From: an uncultured Gammaproteobacteria bacterium
Lineage (GTDB): Bacteria > Pseudomonadota > Gammaproteobacteria > Enterobacterales > Psychrobiaceae
NCBI GenBank assembly: GCA_913060565.1
Contig: CAJXRU010000004.1
Span: 1 to 64,000 of the forward strand
DNA: 64,000 nt
Reading direction: 5' to 3'
Positions 1-8,098 of this stretch are shown here, in pieces. The translations under genes and the position numbers were made by a program. The notes under the pieces are model-generated. The model was not told the DNA's origin and made no database searches. It saw only the letters and a list, made by a program, of their open reading frames with translations. Each line of letters begins with the position of its first letter. The first letter of the stretch is position 1.

Positions 1-2399
1 CCAGGCGCGATGGCTTGTTGGCCTTTAATCGTTGAAACCGTGGTTTCAAAATTAACGAAATCGCTGTCATGGCTGACATAACTATTATGATGTTTGTGAG
101 TGTCTTCAATGGCAGGCATTCGCGGTAATGGCTCAAGGCCGTATGATTGTCGCTCTTTGTTATTTCGTAATAGTAATCCATCATAAAAACCGATACGTGG
201 TGCCAGTAAGTTATTACCAACAAATGTGCCATTACGTACCAGTCGGATGTCTTGTCTATTATTCTCAAACCCTTGTCTGGTCACTAAGGTTTCGAAATTT
301 AGGGTACGTTGCTGACCAGCAAGCATTGGCTCCTCTAACTTATAGATATAGTAAGCAAGTGGCTTATCGATTGAGACAAGTGTTGCACCTTCTAATTCGA
401 CCGAGACAACACTTGCTTGGATTGGAAAAACAAGATGAATAGCCCTGATTGGCTCGCCTGTTTTATTTTCTAATATTTGAGTTGATCGTGTTTCGATACG
501 GCGTTTAATGGGGTAAATATCAACATCTATTTTTACATCGACAATGCGTGGCATCGGTAATTGAGCATATTGCTGATACTTGCTTTCATAATCGAGATTT
601 ATTTGGTCAAGATCTAGAGACGAACGGTATTCATTAATCACATTGGTATTGTAATAAATAAAGCTGCCACTACTGATAAACACCAACATTAAACCAGCAA
701 AAACACCAACGTAGCCCTTAGTTCGAAATGCCGTCAATTTTTTTAATCTAAAACGCATCGGCTGTGATGTACCACGTGTATAAAACATATACGTAAGCAT
801 TAACATCACGCCAGCAATAGCGCCCCAATACACACGTAGCCAAATTCCGGCATTAGCTAAATTACTATTATCATTCATTTCCGATAATGGCGCCCACACA
901 CCCGGCAAGCCATAACTCAACAACATATGCTCAACGCCTAAGATGTCGCGAGATAATGAAAGCAAACCAATAAACATGATAAAGAGCAAGATCCCAATCG
1001 CCCGATTATTCACAAGCACCTGTAAGAAACAAGCAAGGATTGCTAAATAAATATAAGCAATGGGATAGTAAATAAGTCCGCGAGAAACGTATTCACTTAA
1101 GCGTAAATCATAGTGACCACTAACTAGCTGTAAAATAATCGCCATTACTACGCCTAAAGCAACGACTGCGAGCATCATTGCCACCAACGCCCCGACTTTG
1201 CTCACCACAAATACCCAGTTAGGCGTTGGTAAAGCATCCATCACGCCATTAATATTGCTACGACGTTCACGCCATAAAACTTCTGCGCTATAGAACGCCA
1301 ATATGACCATTAATGCGCCAGTTAAGGCTTGTTGAATAGCGCTAAGCATGAATCTTGTTAATGGATAAGTGTTTACATCGTAGACGGTTTGACGTCCAGT
1401 AAGTGAGAAAAACAACAGAAAGAAACACAGCGACATCAAGATTAAAAATGGCACGCTGCGTAAAATGGCATTCATTTCAAACTTGAGACAATGCACTAAC
1501 TGCAACCAGTGGCTGTTTGAATGCCAACGTGATGATAGATCTGCAGTGAGATCCACCAGCGCCTTAAGCTTTGTTTCAGATCCCGTTTTTTCCTGATTCA
1601 CTTTCGGTTGTTTTGGCGGCGTTCTCATCGAGAATTTTGCAAATGCAGCAACCAATAACACTACAGCAACGCCAACCCATACGAGTCGGTTAATCAGTAA
1701 ATCACCTTCAACGGTCAACATCGTAGAATTGCGCTGCGCAGCCGTCCAATATTCGGTATGACTACCGTAAAGATCCGCCATAAAGGGGTCAAAAACGCCG
1801 GATACCGCTGTAGATATATCAACGCTAATAAACAAAATAACCAACAACAGTGCCATTAAGTACGCATAGATAATCTTTTTAAATGCCAGTGTCATGGCAA
1901 AAATTAATGCCGAAACAATGAATACGGTTGGTAAAATCATGGTGAAATACACTTGTACATACTGTGAAATTCCACCCTCGCCTAATGTGCCTTCAACCAC
2001 CCAAGGCCAATGCGTACCAATCCACATGCCCAATGGCAGCATCGCGTTCACAACAGCAAAGGCTAAAAAGCTACCCAGAAAACGTCCAACGACATAGTCA
2101 GTTTTGTTAATGGGCGTCGAAAACAACAAGCCATCAAATTTTGAATCGTGATCTTTTAAAATGGCATTACCTAAATAACTAGGCGCAATAAATACCGATA
2201 GTATCGACATTAAAATCAGAAATTTAGCAATCATATAAGGCGAGTTAATAAATACATTACCACCACGTGCAGTGCCCTGAAACTCAACGCCGTTTGCCGT
2301 GAAGATAAAGGCAATACCAAATAATAAACTGCCGATAAACAGGCTTTGCCATGACAAAAACTGATAACGAAACTCATGGCGCATAATGCAATTAATCAT
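1..2399 (-). CDS. ABC-2 type permease fused to M1-peptidase-like domain (3' end outside window)
   Basis: This is the membrane half of an ABC exporter and is cut by the left window edge after about 799 residues. The start ATG (2399-2397) has AAGGAG seven bases upstream and overlaps the stop of the ATPase gene by 8 bp, so the two are translationally coupled. The visible protein has two sets of strongly hydrophobic segments (roughly residues 15-260 and 320-600), like two fused ABC-2 permease halves. After about residue 620 it turns hydrophilic and beta-rich, with PRIVDVKIDVDIYP, which resembles the N-terminal domain of M1 aminopeptidases. Proteins of about 1200 residues that combine an ABC permease with a C-terminal M1 domain are known in Alteromonadales and Bacteroidetes. 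The HExxH zinc motif would lie beyond the edge. The substrate is unknown. A second in-frame ATG at 2384 is less well placed. Confidence 0.8.
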   Translation of the reverse strand, partial: MINCIMRHEFRYQFLSWQSLFIGSLLFGIAFIFTANGVEFQGTARGGNVFINSPYMIAKFLILMSILSVFIAPSYLGNAILKDHDSKFDGLLFSTPINKTDYVVGRFLGSFLAFAVVNAMLPLGMWIGTHWPWVVEGTLGEGGISQYVQVYFTMILPTVFIVSALIFAMTLAFKKIIYAYLMALLLVILFISVDISTAVSGVFDPFMADLYGSHTEYWTAAQRNSTMLTVEGDLLINRLVWVGVAVVLLVAAFAKFSMRTPPKQPKVNQEKTGSETKLKALVDLTADLSSRWHSNSHWLQLVHCLKFEMNAILRSVPFLILMSLCFFLLFFSLTGRQTVYDVNTYPLTRFMLSAIQQALTGALMVILAFYSAEVLWRERRSNINGVMDALPTPNWVFVVSKVGALVAMMLAVVALGVVMAIILQLVSGHYDLRLSEYVSRGLIYYPIAYIYLAILACFLQVLVNNRAIGILLFIMFIGLLSLSRDILGVEHMLLSYGLPGVWAPLSEMNDNSNLANAGIWLRVYWGAIAGVMLMLTYMFYTRGTSQPMRFRLKKLTAFRTKGYVGVFAGLMLVFISSGSFIYYNTNVINEYRSSLDLDQINLDYESKYQQYAQLPMPRIVDVKIDVDIYPIKRRIETRSTQILENKTGEPIRAIHLVFPIQASVVSVELEGATLVSIDKPLAYYIYKLEEPMLAGQQRTLNFETLVTRQGFENNRQDIRLVRNGTFVGNNLLAPRIGFYDGLLLRNNKERQSYGLEPLPRMPAIEDTHKHHNSYVSHDSDFVNFETTVSTIKGQQAIAP

Positions 2400-3270
2400 T
2401 GGTAGACTCCTTGCCAATTGCGATGAAATATACATCCTCTAAGTTGGGCGTCGCAACACCAAACGAGTCATCAGGTTTATTGGCTGAATGCACACGAATT
2501 TCAACTTGTCCGCTACACAGATGATCTGAAATCACCTTGTAGATTTGTTGATGGTCATTTAGCTGTGATTTGTGGATTGTTTTAGTCCAGATTTGACCGT
2601 TTAGCGCGTTAATTAAATCTTTTGGTTTGCCATGTGCCGATATTTCACCTTTCGCCAATACCGCCATGTTGGTACAAAGATCGGCAACGTCTTCAACAAT
2701 ATGGGTCGATAATATAACGACAATGTCTTCACCGATATCGGCTAAAAGATTGTGGAAACGATTACGCTCTTGCGGATCTAAGCCTGCTGTCGGTTCATCA
2801 ACAATAATCAGTTGTGGCTTGCCCAGTAACGCCTGAGCAATACCAAATCGTTGTCGCATGCCACCAGAAAATGTAGCAACGTTCTTCTTTCTCACTTCAA
2901 ATAAGTTAGTTTGAACCAGCAATCGTTCGACCGCTTGATGACGAGTTTTCTTGTCGGTGAGTCCTTTGAGTACAGCAAGATGATTCAACAAATCATAAGC
3001 GCTACCACGTGGATACACACCAAAGTCTTGCGGTAAATAGCCAAGTTGACGGCGTAAATCATCGGGGGAATTTAATATGTCAACGCCATCAAACGTAATT
3101 TCGCCGCTTGTTGGCTGCTGTAAAGTTGCCAATGTGCGCATTAAGGAAGATTTGCCTGCGCCATTTGGCCCAAGTAAGCCAAACATGCCTTTTGGGATAG
3201 TTAAGTTGACGTTGTTGATGGCTTTTACGCCATTTCCATAGGTGTGAGTTAGTGCTTGAATCGATAACAT
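2392..3270 (-). CDS. ABC transporter ATP-binding protein
   Basis: This is the cytoplasmic ATPase subunit that powers the permease encoded immediately downstream. It has 292 residues with all nucleotide-binding motifs intact: Walker A GPNGAGKSS near residue 36, the signature FSGGMRQR near 138, Walker B LIIVDEPTAGLDP near 154, and the switch histidine in STHIVED. The length fits the ABC-2 exporter ATPases (CcmA/NatA type). An AAGGAC ribosome site lies nine bases upstream of the ATG. The gene is first of a two-gene operon on the minus strand. The C-terminal 80 residues are specific to this subfamily and give no clue to the cargo. Confidence 0.92.
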   Translation of the reverse strand: MLSIQALTHTYGNGVKAINNVNLTIPKGMFGLLGPNGAGKSSLMRTLATLQQPTSGEITFDGVDILNSPDDLRRQLGYLPQDFGVYPRGSAYDLLNHLAVLKGLTDKKTRHQAVERLLVQTNLFEVRKKNVATFSGGMRQRFGIAQALLGKPQLIIVDEPTAGLDPQERNRFHNLLADIGEDIVVILSTHIVEDVADLCTNMAVLAKGEISAHGKPKDLINALNGQIWTKTIHKSQLNDHQQIYKVISDHLCSGQVEIRVHSANKPDDSFGVATPNLEDVYFIAIGKESTND

Positions 3271-3289
3271 TAGGTTGTCCTTTTCTGTT

Positions 3290-3446
3290 TACCCGTAATC
3301 AATGAAGTTGCTGTTTTTATAGCGGTTTAAAACCCTATTTACTGCGTTACGCTCAATCCCAATAGCTAGCTATTGCTCAATCGCGCGCCTTGTACATAGA
3401 ATTTTACTCACACCATAAATTCCTGCATTTCCAATGGTCACGGGTA
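3290..3446. repeat. Candidate TA-flanked inverted-repeat element (MITE-like)
   Basis: The gene-free stretch 3271-3595 is bounded on one side by TACCCGTAATCAATG (3290-3304) and, 127 bases on, by CAATGGTCACGGGTA (3432-3446). These are inverted repeats matching at 12 of 15 positions. Both ends finish in TA, the usual target duplication of Tc1/mariner-IS630 type elements. The interior holds a perfect 16-bp palindrome, CAATAGCTAGCTATTG (3360-3375), and no open frame. It could be a small non-autonomous element or just a chance arrangement. Copy number cannot be judged from one window. I see nothing definable in the rest of this gap. Confidence 0.35.
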
Positions 3447-3595
3447 TAGGCGTGCAAAAGCCGCCGAATCTATTTAGGTTCAGATAATTGGTGTAATAAT
3501 TTATTGTTTTTGGCTGCTAGCTATCTAATGAGTGCTTCATATAAATAGCCAGCAAATGTCTAATTTTTGTGTTAATAAACAAGACTGAATGGGTA

Positions 3596-5326
3596 CTACG
3601 AAGGAGGTCTTTTAATCAATATTAAGTGTTGAATATATTGACTGAGTTCTTCAACTTGTGGGTGTTTCTTCTTAAGAATGGCAATGGTGCTACTAAGCTC
3701 TGTCAGCGACTTGAGATCTAACGTCTGCACCTGTTTAATGTTCGTCAGTAATGTATAAATTGTATCGCGATCATCGTGGAAACTAGCGTCGAAGCGCTCG
3801 TCTTTTAGCGCAGGCATTTCTTCGCTATTCATGCATCGCCAATGTAATTTAGCAAAAAACACATCGCAAAATTGTCCAAGTAATATTAGACGTTCATTAT
3901 TGGTTACCCGATTGTTATCGAGCTCGTTGTACTCATGCAGATAACTCGATGCTGATAAATATACGTTTGATGATTTACTGGCTTTATCAATAATGTAAAA
4001 CGGACTTTCGCGCTTAATATTCACAAACATTGAGTGCGATGAATCGATGGTAATCTGCTGTGGCACTTCAATGCGAACTGTCACCCGCTGGCCGCGATTA
4101 AAAGTTTCAGGAAACAGTTGAAAGTAGCGATTGAGCGTCAACACATTATCACTAACACTATATTGATAATCGATAGCCTCAATATTTTCCGACAATGCAG
4201 CCTCACCGCGACCATTGCTAAAATAAACAAGACTAACATGAATATCACTTACATCATTTGCGACTGTCACAAGCTCAATGTCGACATTTCGTGCTAAATA
4301 ATTATCTCGCTCATGCTCGACAATCGCTAACGTCATCATGTTATTTTTCGGCGTAATAGTGACTTGTCGAGTCAATTGTTTCTCGTCAGACATTTCAACC
4401 ATTAAGTAAAATACACTGGTAATAATTAACGCTATTGGAACAGTTGTTAACATTTTAAGCGTTCTGTTCACAGGTCGGCGTGGCTTTTCCAGGTAATATT
4501 CACGAATAAACACCACACCACCAACAACCATTAAACAAATAGTCGCCGCACTTAATATCCATTGCACCCACTGATAATAAATTTGGTCATAGTTAAATTC
4601 GCTAATACCAACACCGAGTAAACCAAGCACCACCAGCAAGGCCAATAACAAAACGTTCTTTAACAGCCACCGAAAAAATGTCCGTTGGGCAAAGATGCCA
4701 TGAACAACAACGTGGATTACCAAACCTATTACGCTAAAAGGAAGAAATAGCACCCGTTGTAATGTCAGAAATTTGCTTTTAGGCACATCACCAACCTCGG
4801 CAATTTTCTGCGCAGTAGCGGTTTCGCCCTTCGATGCTAACACTTTGTTTCTGCTATTGTTTTTGTCAAATGAAAACCACAAGATAAGATACATTACTAT
4901 ACCAAATCCAAACGCCAAAATTGCGCCGGTAAATGCCAAGCGAATTAAAAAGGCAGGGATATTGAATCTAAGAGATAATCCAGCACATACACCGGCAACA
5001 ATTTTGTTGTTATCATCTAAATAAGTTTTTGGCGTCGTTTTCTCAACAGGCTCATCAACTGATTCTTCATCGCCTAAATAACCGACTTGCGCAATGAACT
5101 CGTTAGCTTGCTTAAGGGTTATTGCTCGCTGTTTACCTTCGTTAACGCCGTAGAATAATTCTGCGAAGCGTAACTCAATATCTTCAAATATTTCGTCACC
5201 AAACTCTTGTGTAGCAAGTTGTTGCTTTAACTTTTCAAGGTAGGCCTGCAGCGTTTGGTAACCCTGCTCTTCTATCCAGAAAACTTGCTTAGCAATTTCA
5301 ATATTGACTACTTTATTCACTGTCAT
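3596..5326 (-). CDS. PspC-domain membrane protein
   Basis: This is a 576-residue envelope protein of the PadR-PspC type. A cytoplasmic region of about 95 residues comes first. A PspC domain follows (about 97-155: YLDDNNKIVAGVCAGLS, then a long hydrophobic helix). Four or five further membrane segments lie between about 185 and 315. The C-terminal half is hydrophilic and beta-rich and probably sits in the periplasm. PspC domains act in envelope stress signalling in the phage-shock system, but no pspA, pspB or pspF is nearby, so a psp role is not shown. The frame overlaps the upstream padR gene by 14 bp. A GTG at 5320 (8 bases after GAGG) has better ribosome-site spacing than the ATG at 5326, so the protein may start two codons later. 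Confidence 0.82.
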   Translation of the reverse strand: MTVNKVVNIEIAKQVFWIEEQGYQTLQAYLEKLKQQLATQEFGDEIFEDIELRFAELFYGVNEGKQRAITLKQANEFIAQVGYLGDEESVDEPVEKTTPKTYLDDNNKIVAGVCAGLSLRFNIPAFLIRLAFTGAILAFGFGIVMYLILWFSFDKNNSRNKVLASKGETATAQKIAEVGDVPKSKFLTLQRVLFLPFSVIGLVIHVVVHGIFAQRTFFRWLLKNVLLLALLVVLGLLGVGISEFNYDQIYYQWVQWILSAATICLMVVGGVVFIREYYLEKPRRPVNRTLKMLTTVPIALIITSVFYLMVEMSDEKQLTRQVTITPKNNMMTLAIVEHERDNYLARNVDIELVTVANDVSDIHVSLVYFSNGRGEAALSENIEAIDYQYSVSDNVLTLNRYFQLFPETFNRGQRVTVRIEVPQQITIDSSHSMFVNIKRESPFYIIDKASKSSNVYLSASSYLHEYNELDNNRVTNNERLILLGQFCDVFFAKLHWRCMNSEEMPALKDERFDASFHDDRDTIYTLLTNIKQVQTLDLKSLTELSSTIAILKKKHPQVEELSQYIQHLILIKRPPS

Positions 5327-5651
5327 TTCCTCGTCGAATCATTTCAACTGAACCATGTATCTCTTGCCATGCGCCATCCAAGTCTTTAAGCACCGCGTGG
5401 CCTTCCTCTGTTAACGAATAATATTTTCGTGGCGGACCAGACTCAGACTCAACAAAGCGATATTGCAAGATATCGGCTTTTTGTAATCGATTAAGTAACG
5501 GATACAACGTGCCATCTGTGACTAACAGATCAGCAGCCTTTAGCCGGTCGATAAGTTCTGCGGTGTAAACTTCGTTATCTGCTAATAAACTAATAATGCA
5601 GAATTCCAAAATACCGCGTCGCATTTGCGAAATTGTGTTTTGTGCTTTCAT
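5313..5651 (-). CDS. PadR-family transcriptional regulator
   Basis: This is a 112-residue winged-helix protein of the small PadR type: SQMRRGILEFCIISLLADNE (first helix region), a helix-turn-helix near 20-65, and the wing signature DGTLYPLLNRLQKADIL, then GPPRKYYSLTEEG near 85-95. PadR proteins are usually local repressors of membrane-protein genes. Here the gene overlaps and precedes the PspC-domain gene, so it probably represses its own two-gene operon. A perfect 19-bp inverted repeat lies 10 to 52 bases upstream and is the obvious operator. No Shine-Dalgarno sequence precedes the ATG. The best -10 (TATAGT, 5664-5659) places the transcript start almost on the ATG, so the message may be leaderless. 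Confidence 0.88.
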   Translation of the reverse strand: MKAQNTISQMRRGILEFCIISLLADNEVYTAELIDRLKAADLLVTDGTLYPLLNRLQKADILQYRFVESESGPPRKYYSLTEEGHAVLKDLDGAWQEIHGSVEMIRRGNDSE

Positions 5652-5660
5652 AACACAAAC

Positions 5661-5703
5661 TATATAGCAAGCTACCTTGCGTTACAAGGTAGCTTGCTAT
5701 ATA
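5661..5703. promoter_or_regulatory. Perfect 19-bp inverted repeat, probable PadR operator and promoter
   Basis: The arms TATATAGCAAGCTACCTTG (5661-5679) and their exact complement (5685-5703) are separated by 5 bases. On the minus strand the repeat contains a plausible sigma-70 promoter: TTGTAA (5687-5682), a 17-base spacer, then TATAGT (5664-5659). A regulator bound to the repeat would cover both promoter boxes. A Rho-independent terminator is unlikely because no T run follows and the adjacent gene starts at once. Confidence 0.7.
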
Positions 5704-5813
5704 AAATTCAGTGTTCATAAATCGAACGCTCGTTTCCTTTGCTCTGACTGGGTTTAAGCGAAAAATTAATTTTTATAGAGTGAGTATGATTTGAAGATTT
5801 GAGAGGGAAGAAA

Positions 5814-5838
5814 TAAAAAAGGCCGCGAATGCGGCCTT
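5814..5838 (-). terminator. Rho-independent terminator of the peroxiredoxin gene
   Basis: Read on the minus strand, AAGGCCGC and GCGGCCTT pair around a 4-base loop and are followed by a run of T. It lies 28 bases after the peroxiredoxin stop codon. Confidence 0.85.
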
Positions 5839-5865
5839 AAGTCATCAATTTAGCGAAGTACTAAA

Positions 5866-6471
5866 TTATAGGTTGTCAGCGTTCTCAGAAAGGTAGCTAG
5901 CTACGCCTGCTGGAGATGCGTCCATACCTTTGTCACCTTGGTTCCAACCAGCTGGACATACTTCGCCAACTTCTTGGTGGAATGCAAGAGCATCAACCAT
6001 ACGGATCATTTCGTCAACGTTACGACCTAGTGGTAAATCGTTAACTACTTGATGACGAACGTTACCTTCTTCATCAATTAGGAAAGAACCACGGAAAGCA
6101 ACGCCAGCTTCTGGATGCTCAACATCGTAGGCTTGACAGATAGTGTGCTTAACGTCAGCAACTAATGTGTAACGAACTGGACCAATGCCGCCTTCGTTTA
6201 CAGGCGTGTTACGCCATGCGTTGTGGCTAAATTGTGAATCGATAGAAACACCGATTACTTCAACACCACGTTTTTGGAACTCTTCAAAGCGTGCATCAAA
6301 AGCGATAAGCTCTGATGGGCATACGAAAGTGAAGTCTAGTGGGTAAAAGAATACAACTGCTTTTTTGCCTTTGATTACTTCACTTAGTGTGAATGAATCA
6401 ACGATTTCGCCATTACCTAGTACTGCTGCTGCTGTGAAGTCCGGTGCAGGACGACCTACTAATACGCTCAT
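5866..6471 (-). CDS. Typical 2-Cys peroxiredoxin (AhpC/TSA family)
   Basis: This cytoplasmic thiol peroxidase reduces hydrogen peroxide and organic peroxides. The protein has 201 residues. The peroxidatic cysteine is Cys51 in the motif FTFVCPSE and the resolving cysteine is Cys172 in VCPAGW, so it is a typical 2-Cys (Prx1/AhpC) enzyme. The frame is open 11 codons further upstream, but the ATG at 6471 has GGAG six bases before it and gives the standard N-terminus MSVLVGRPAPDF. No dedicated AhpF reductase is present, so thioredoxin or a glutaredoxin system probably reduces it. The glutaredoxin gene grxD lies upstream on the same strand (about 57 bases) and sodB is divergent beyond it, forming an oxidative-stress group. 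Confidence 0.93.
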   Translation of the reverse strand: MSVLVGRPAPDFTAAAVLGNGEIVDSFTLSEVIKGKKAVVFFYPLDFTFVCPSELIAFDARFEEFQKRGVEVIGVSIDSQFSHNAWRNTPVNEGGIGPVRYTLVADVKHTICQAYDVEHPEAGVAFRGSFLIDEEGNVRHQVVNDLPLGRNVDEMIRMVDALAFHQEVGEVCPAGWNQGDKGMDASPAGVASYLSENADNL

Positions 6472-6527
6472 GTTTATCTCCGTTTTTTTGTGCTTGTTAG
6501 CCAAGCTTTACTTTCAATTGGTATGAT

Positions 6528-6860
6528 TTATTCTTCGTCTGCATATTTTGCAGCAACTTCTTTCAACAATGGCTGTAATTCGCCTTGTTGAAACATTTCT
6601 AAGATGATGTCACAACCACCAACTAACTCACCATCAGCCCACAATTGTGGGAATGTTGGCCAGTTTGCGTATTTTGGCAATTCTGAACGAATGTCTGGGT
6701 TTTGTAGAATATCTACATAAGCAAATTTTTCGCCACAGCTCATGATTGCTTGAGATGCTTGTGAAGAGAAACCACAGTTAGGTAGTTTAGGAGAACCTTT
6801 CATGTATAAAATGATTGGGTTTTCAGAAATTTGCTGTTTAATTTGTTCGATAGTATCCAT
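6528..6860 (-). CDS. grxD: Monothiol glutaredoxin 4 (GrxD)
   Basis: This is a CGFS-type monothiol glutaredoxin of about 110 residues that binds a [2Fe-2S] cluster between two subunits with glutathione. It acts in iron-sulfur cluster trafficking and iron sensing. The motif CGFS is at residues 29-32, followed by the glutathione-binding stretch WPTFPQLW and GGCDI. The frame runs 13 codons upstream, but the ATG at 6860, preceded by AAGGAA at good distance, gives the family N-terminus MDTIEQIKQQI. It shares the strand with the peroxiredoxin gene and is divergent from sodB; grxD and sodB are also neighbours in other gammaproteobacteria such as E. coli. Confidence 0.93.
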   Translation of the reverse strand: MDTIEQIKQQISENPIILYMKGSPKLPNCGFSSQASQAIMSCGEKFAYVDILQNPDIRSELPKYANWPTFPQLWADGELVGGCDIILEMFQQGELQPLLKEVAAKYADEE

Positions 6861-7037
6861 TAGAATTCCTTTGACGACAGTGCCCATTATTTTTAACAAT
6901 AAATAGCGGTAATAAATAGTGGGAAAAACTTAAAATAATTTCGCCAATTATACCCCGTCACTGCCTAACACTAAACCCTATATTTACTAAGTGTTTAATG
7001 CGTTGATTAACAATGTGGACAAAGGTTACATTCATTT

Positions 7038-7067
7038 TTGACCCAAATCAATTTGTTGATGTATTAT
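7038..7067 (+). promoter_or_regulatory. Likely sigma-70 promoter of sodB
   Basis: TTGACC (7038-7043) and TATTAT (7062-7067) are separated by 18 bases, about 58 bases before the sodB start. No Fur box could be recognised with confidence. The ribosome site is AGGAGA, seven bases before the ATG. Confidence 0.45.
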
Positions 7068-7124
7068 AACGGCGAATAATAATTATGTGAGCCTAAAATA
7101 GGCAAATTTCTCAGGAGAATCCCC

Positions 7125-7709
7125 ATGGCGTTTGAACTACCAGCCTTACCGTACGCAGTCGATGCACTAGCACCACACATGTCACAAGAAACTTTAGAGT
7201 TTCACCATGGTAAACACCACGCCACTTACGTTGCAAAACTAAATGGTTTAGTTGAAGGTACTGATCTAGCTTCTAAATCTTTAGAAGAAATTATCAAAAC
7301 TTCTGAAGGCGGCGTATTTAACAACGCAGCTCAAATCTGGAATCACACGTTTTTCTGGAACAGCCTTAGCCCACAAGGTGGCGGCGAGCCAACTGGCGCT
7401 TTAGCTGATGCTATCAACGCAAAATTCGGTTCTTTCGCCCAGTTTCAAGCAGCATTCAACGACAAAGCAGTTAACAACTTCGGCTCTAGCTGGACGTGGT
7501 TAGTTAAAACTGCTGACGGTAGCCTAGACATCGTTAACACTAGCAACGCTGCTACGCCGTTAACTGATGACAGCCTAACGCCAGTATTGACTGTAGATTT
7601 ATGGGAACATGCTTACTACATCGATTACCGTAACGTTCGTCCTAACTACCTAGGTGGTTTCTGGGCACTAGCTAACTGGGAATTTGCTGCGGCAAACTTC
7701 GCTGGCTAA
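7125..7709 (+). CDS. sodB: Iron superoxide dismutase
   Basis: This cytoplasmic enzyme converts superoxide to oxygen and hydrogen peroxide. Its 194 residues match the length of iron SODs. Visible metal-ligand regions are the early histidine ([13 protein letters not shown]), the second histidine in [11 protein letters not shown] and the C-terminal signature [11 protein letters not shown] with the last Asp and His ligands. The residues AAQIWNH and [10 protein letters not shown] are typical of the iron form rather than manganese. The gene is monocistronic: its own promoter and a strong terminator flank it. The product peroxide would be removed by the peroxiredoxin encoded nearby. Confidence 0.96.
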   Translation: MAFELPALPYAVDALAPHMSQETLEFHHGKHHATYVAKLNGLVEGTDLASKSLEEIIKTSEGGVFNNAAQIWNHTFFWNSLSPQGGGEPTGALADAINAKFGSFAQFQAAFNDKAVNNFGSSWTWLVKTADGSLDIVNTSNAATPLTDDSLTPVLTVDLWEHAYYIDYRNVRPNYLGGFWALANWEFAAANFAG

Positions 7710-7735
7710 TCTAAGCTAATTGTTAGCTACATCTT

Positions 7736-7758
7736 AAAGGGCCTGCCGGCCCTTTTTT
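7736..7758 (+). terminator. Rho-independent terminator of sodB
   Basis: AAAGGGCC and GGCCCTTT pair around a 4-base loop and continue into six T, 27 bases after the sodB stop. Confidence 0.9.
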
Positions 7759-8098
7759 ATTGCCTTTTAGTTAGTGCTTGAAACGAGAAGTGCTATCTAT
7801 TTTGACTTTTTTGTTCTAACTTATGAAATTAAGATTGCTAAACGTAGTCTAACGTAAGGGATTGCAGTAGAGGTTTAAGGGAATAGTATGAATTGAATCA
7901 ATTGGTATTTAAAGAAATCTTTGCCTTCCTGTAGATGCTGTCCTAAGCTGAAAGAATGAATCAACCAAATTAACATAAACATAAGTATTACTGATATGAA
8001 TTGTCTTTATTGGACTTTGTTAATCGGTAAACAGGTCATTTGAAGTCTATTTTGACACACTGATTAATAGAGAGACATCACACTCTAGGAGGTGCTCA
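7759..8098. other. Gene-free leader region before prkA
   Basis: This 340-base AT-rich gap holds the promoter of the prkA operon. A TTGACA (8052-8057) has no good -10 box at the right distance, and no sigma-54 element (GG-N10-GC type) could be recognised. The only firm signal is the strong ribosome site AGGAGGT six bases before the prkA ATG. Confidence 0.4.

Noticed and set aside
7759-8098. Sigma-54 or sigma-S promoter for the prkA operon
   Set aside because: prkA operons often use alternative sigma factors, but no GG-N10-GC element or clear extended -10 could be picked out.
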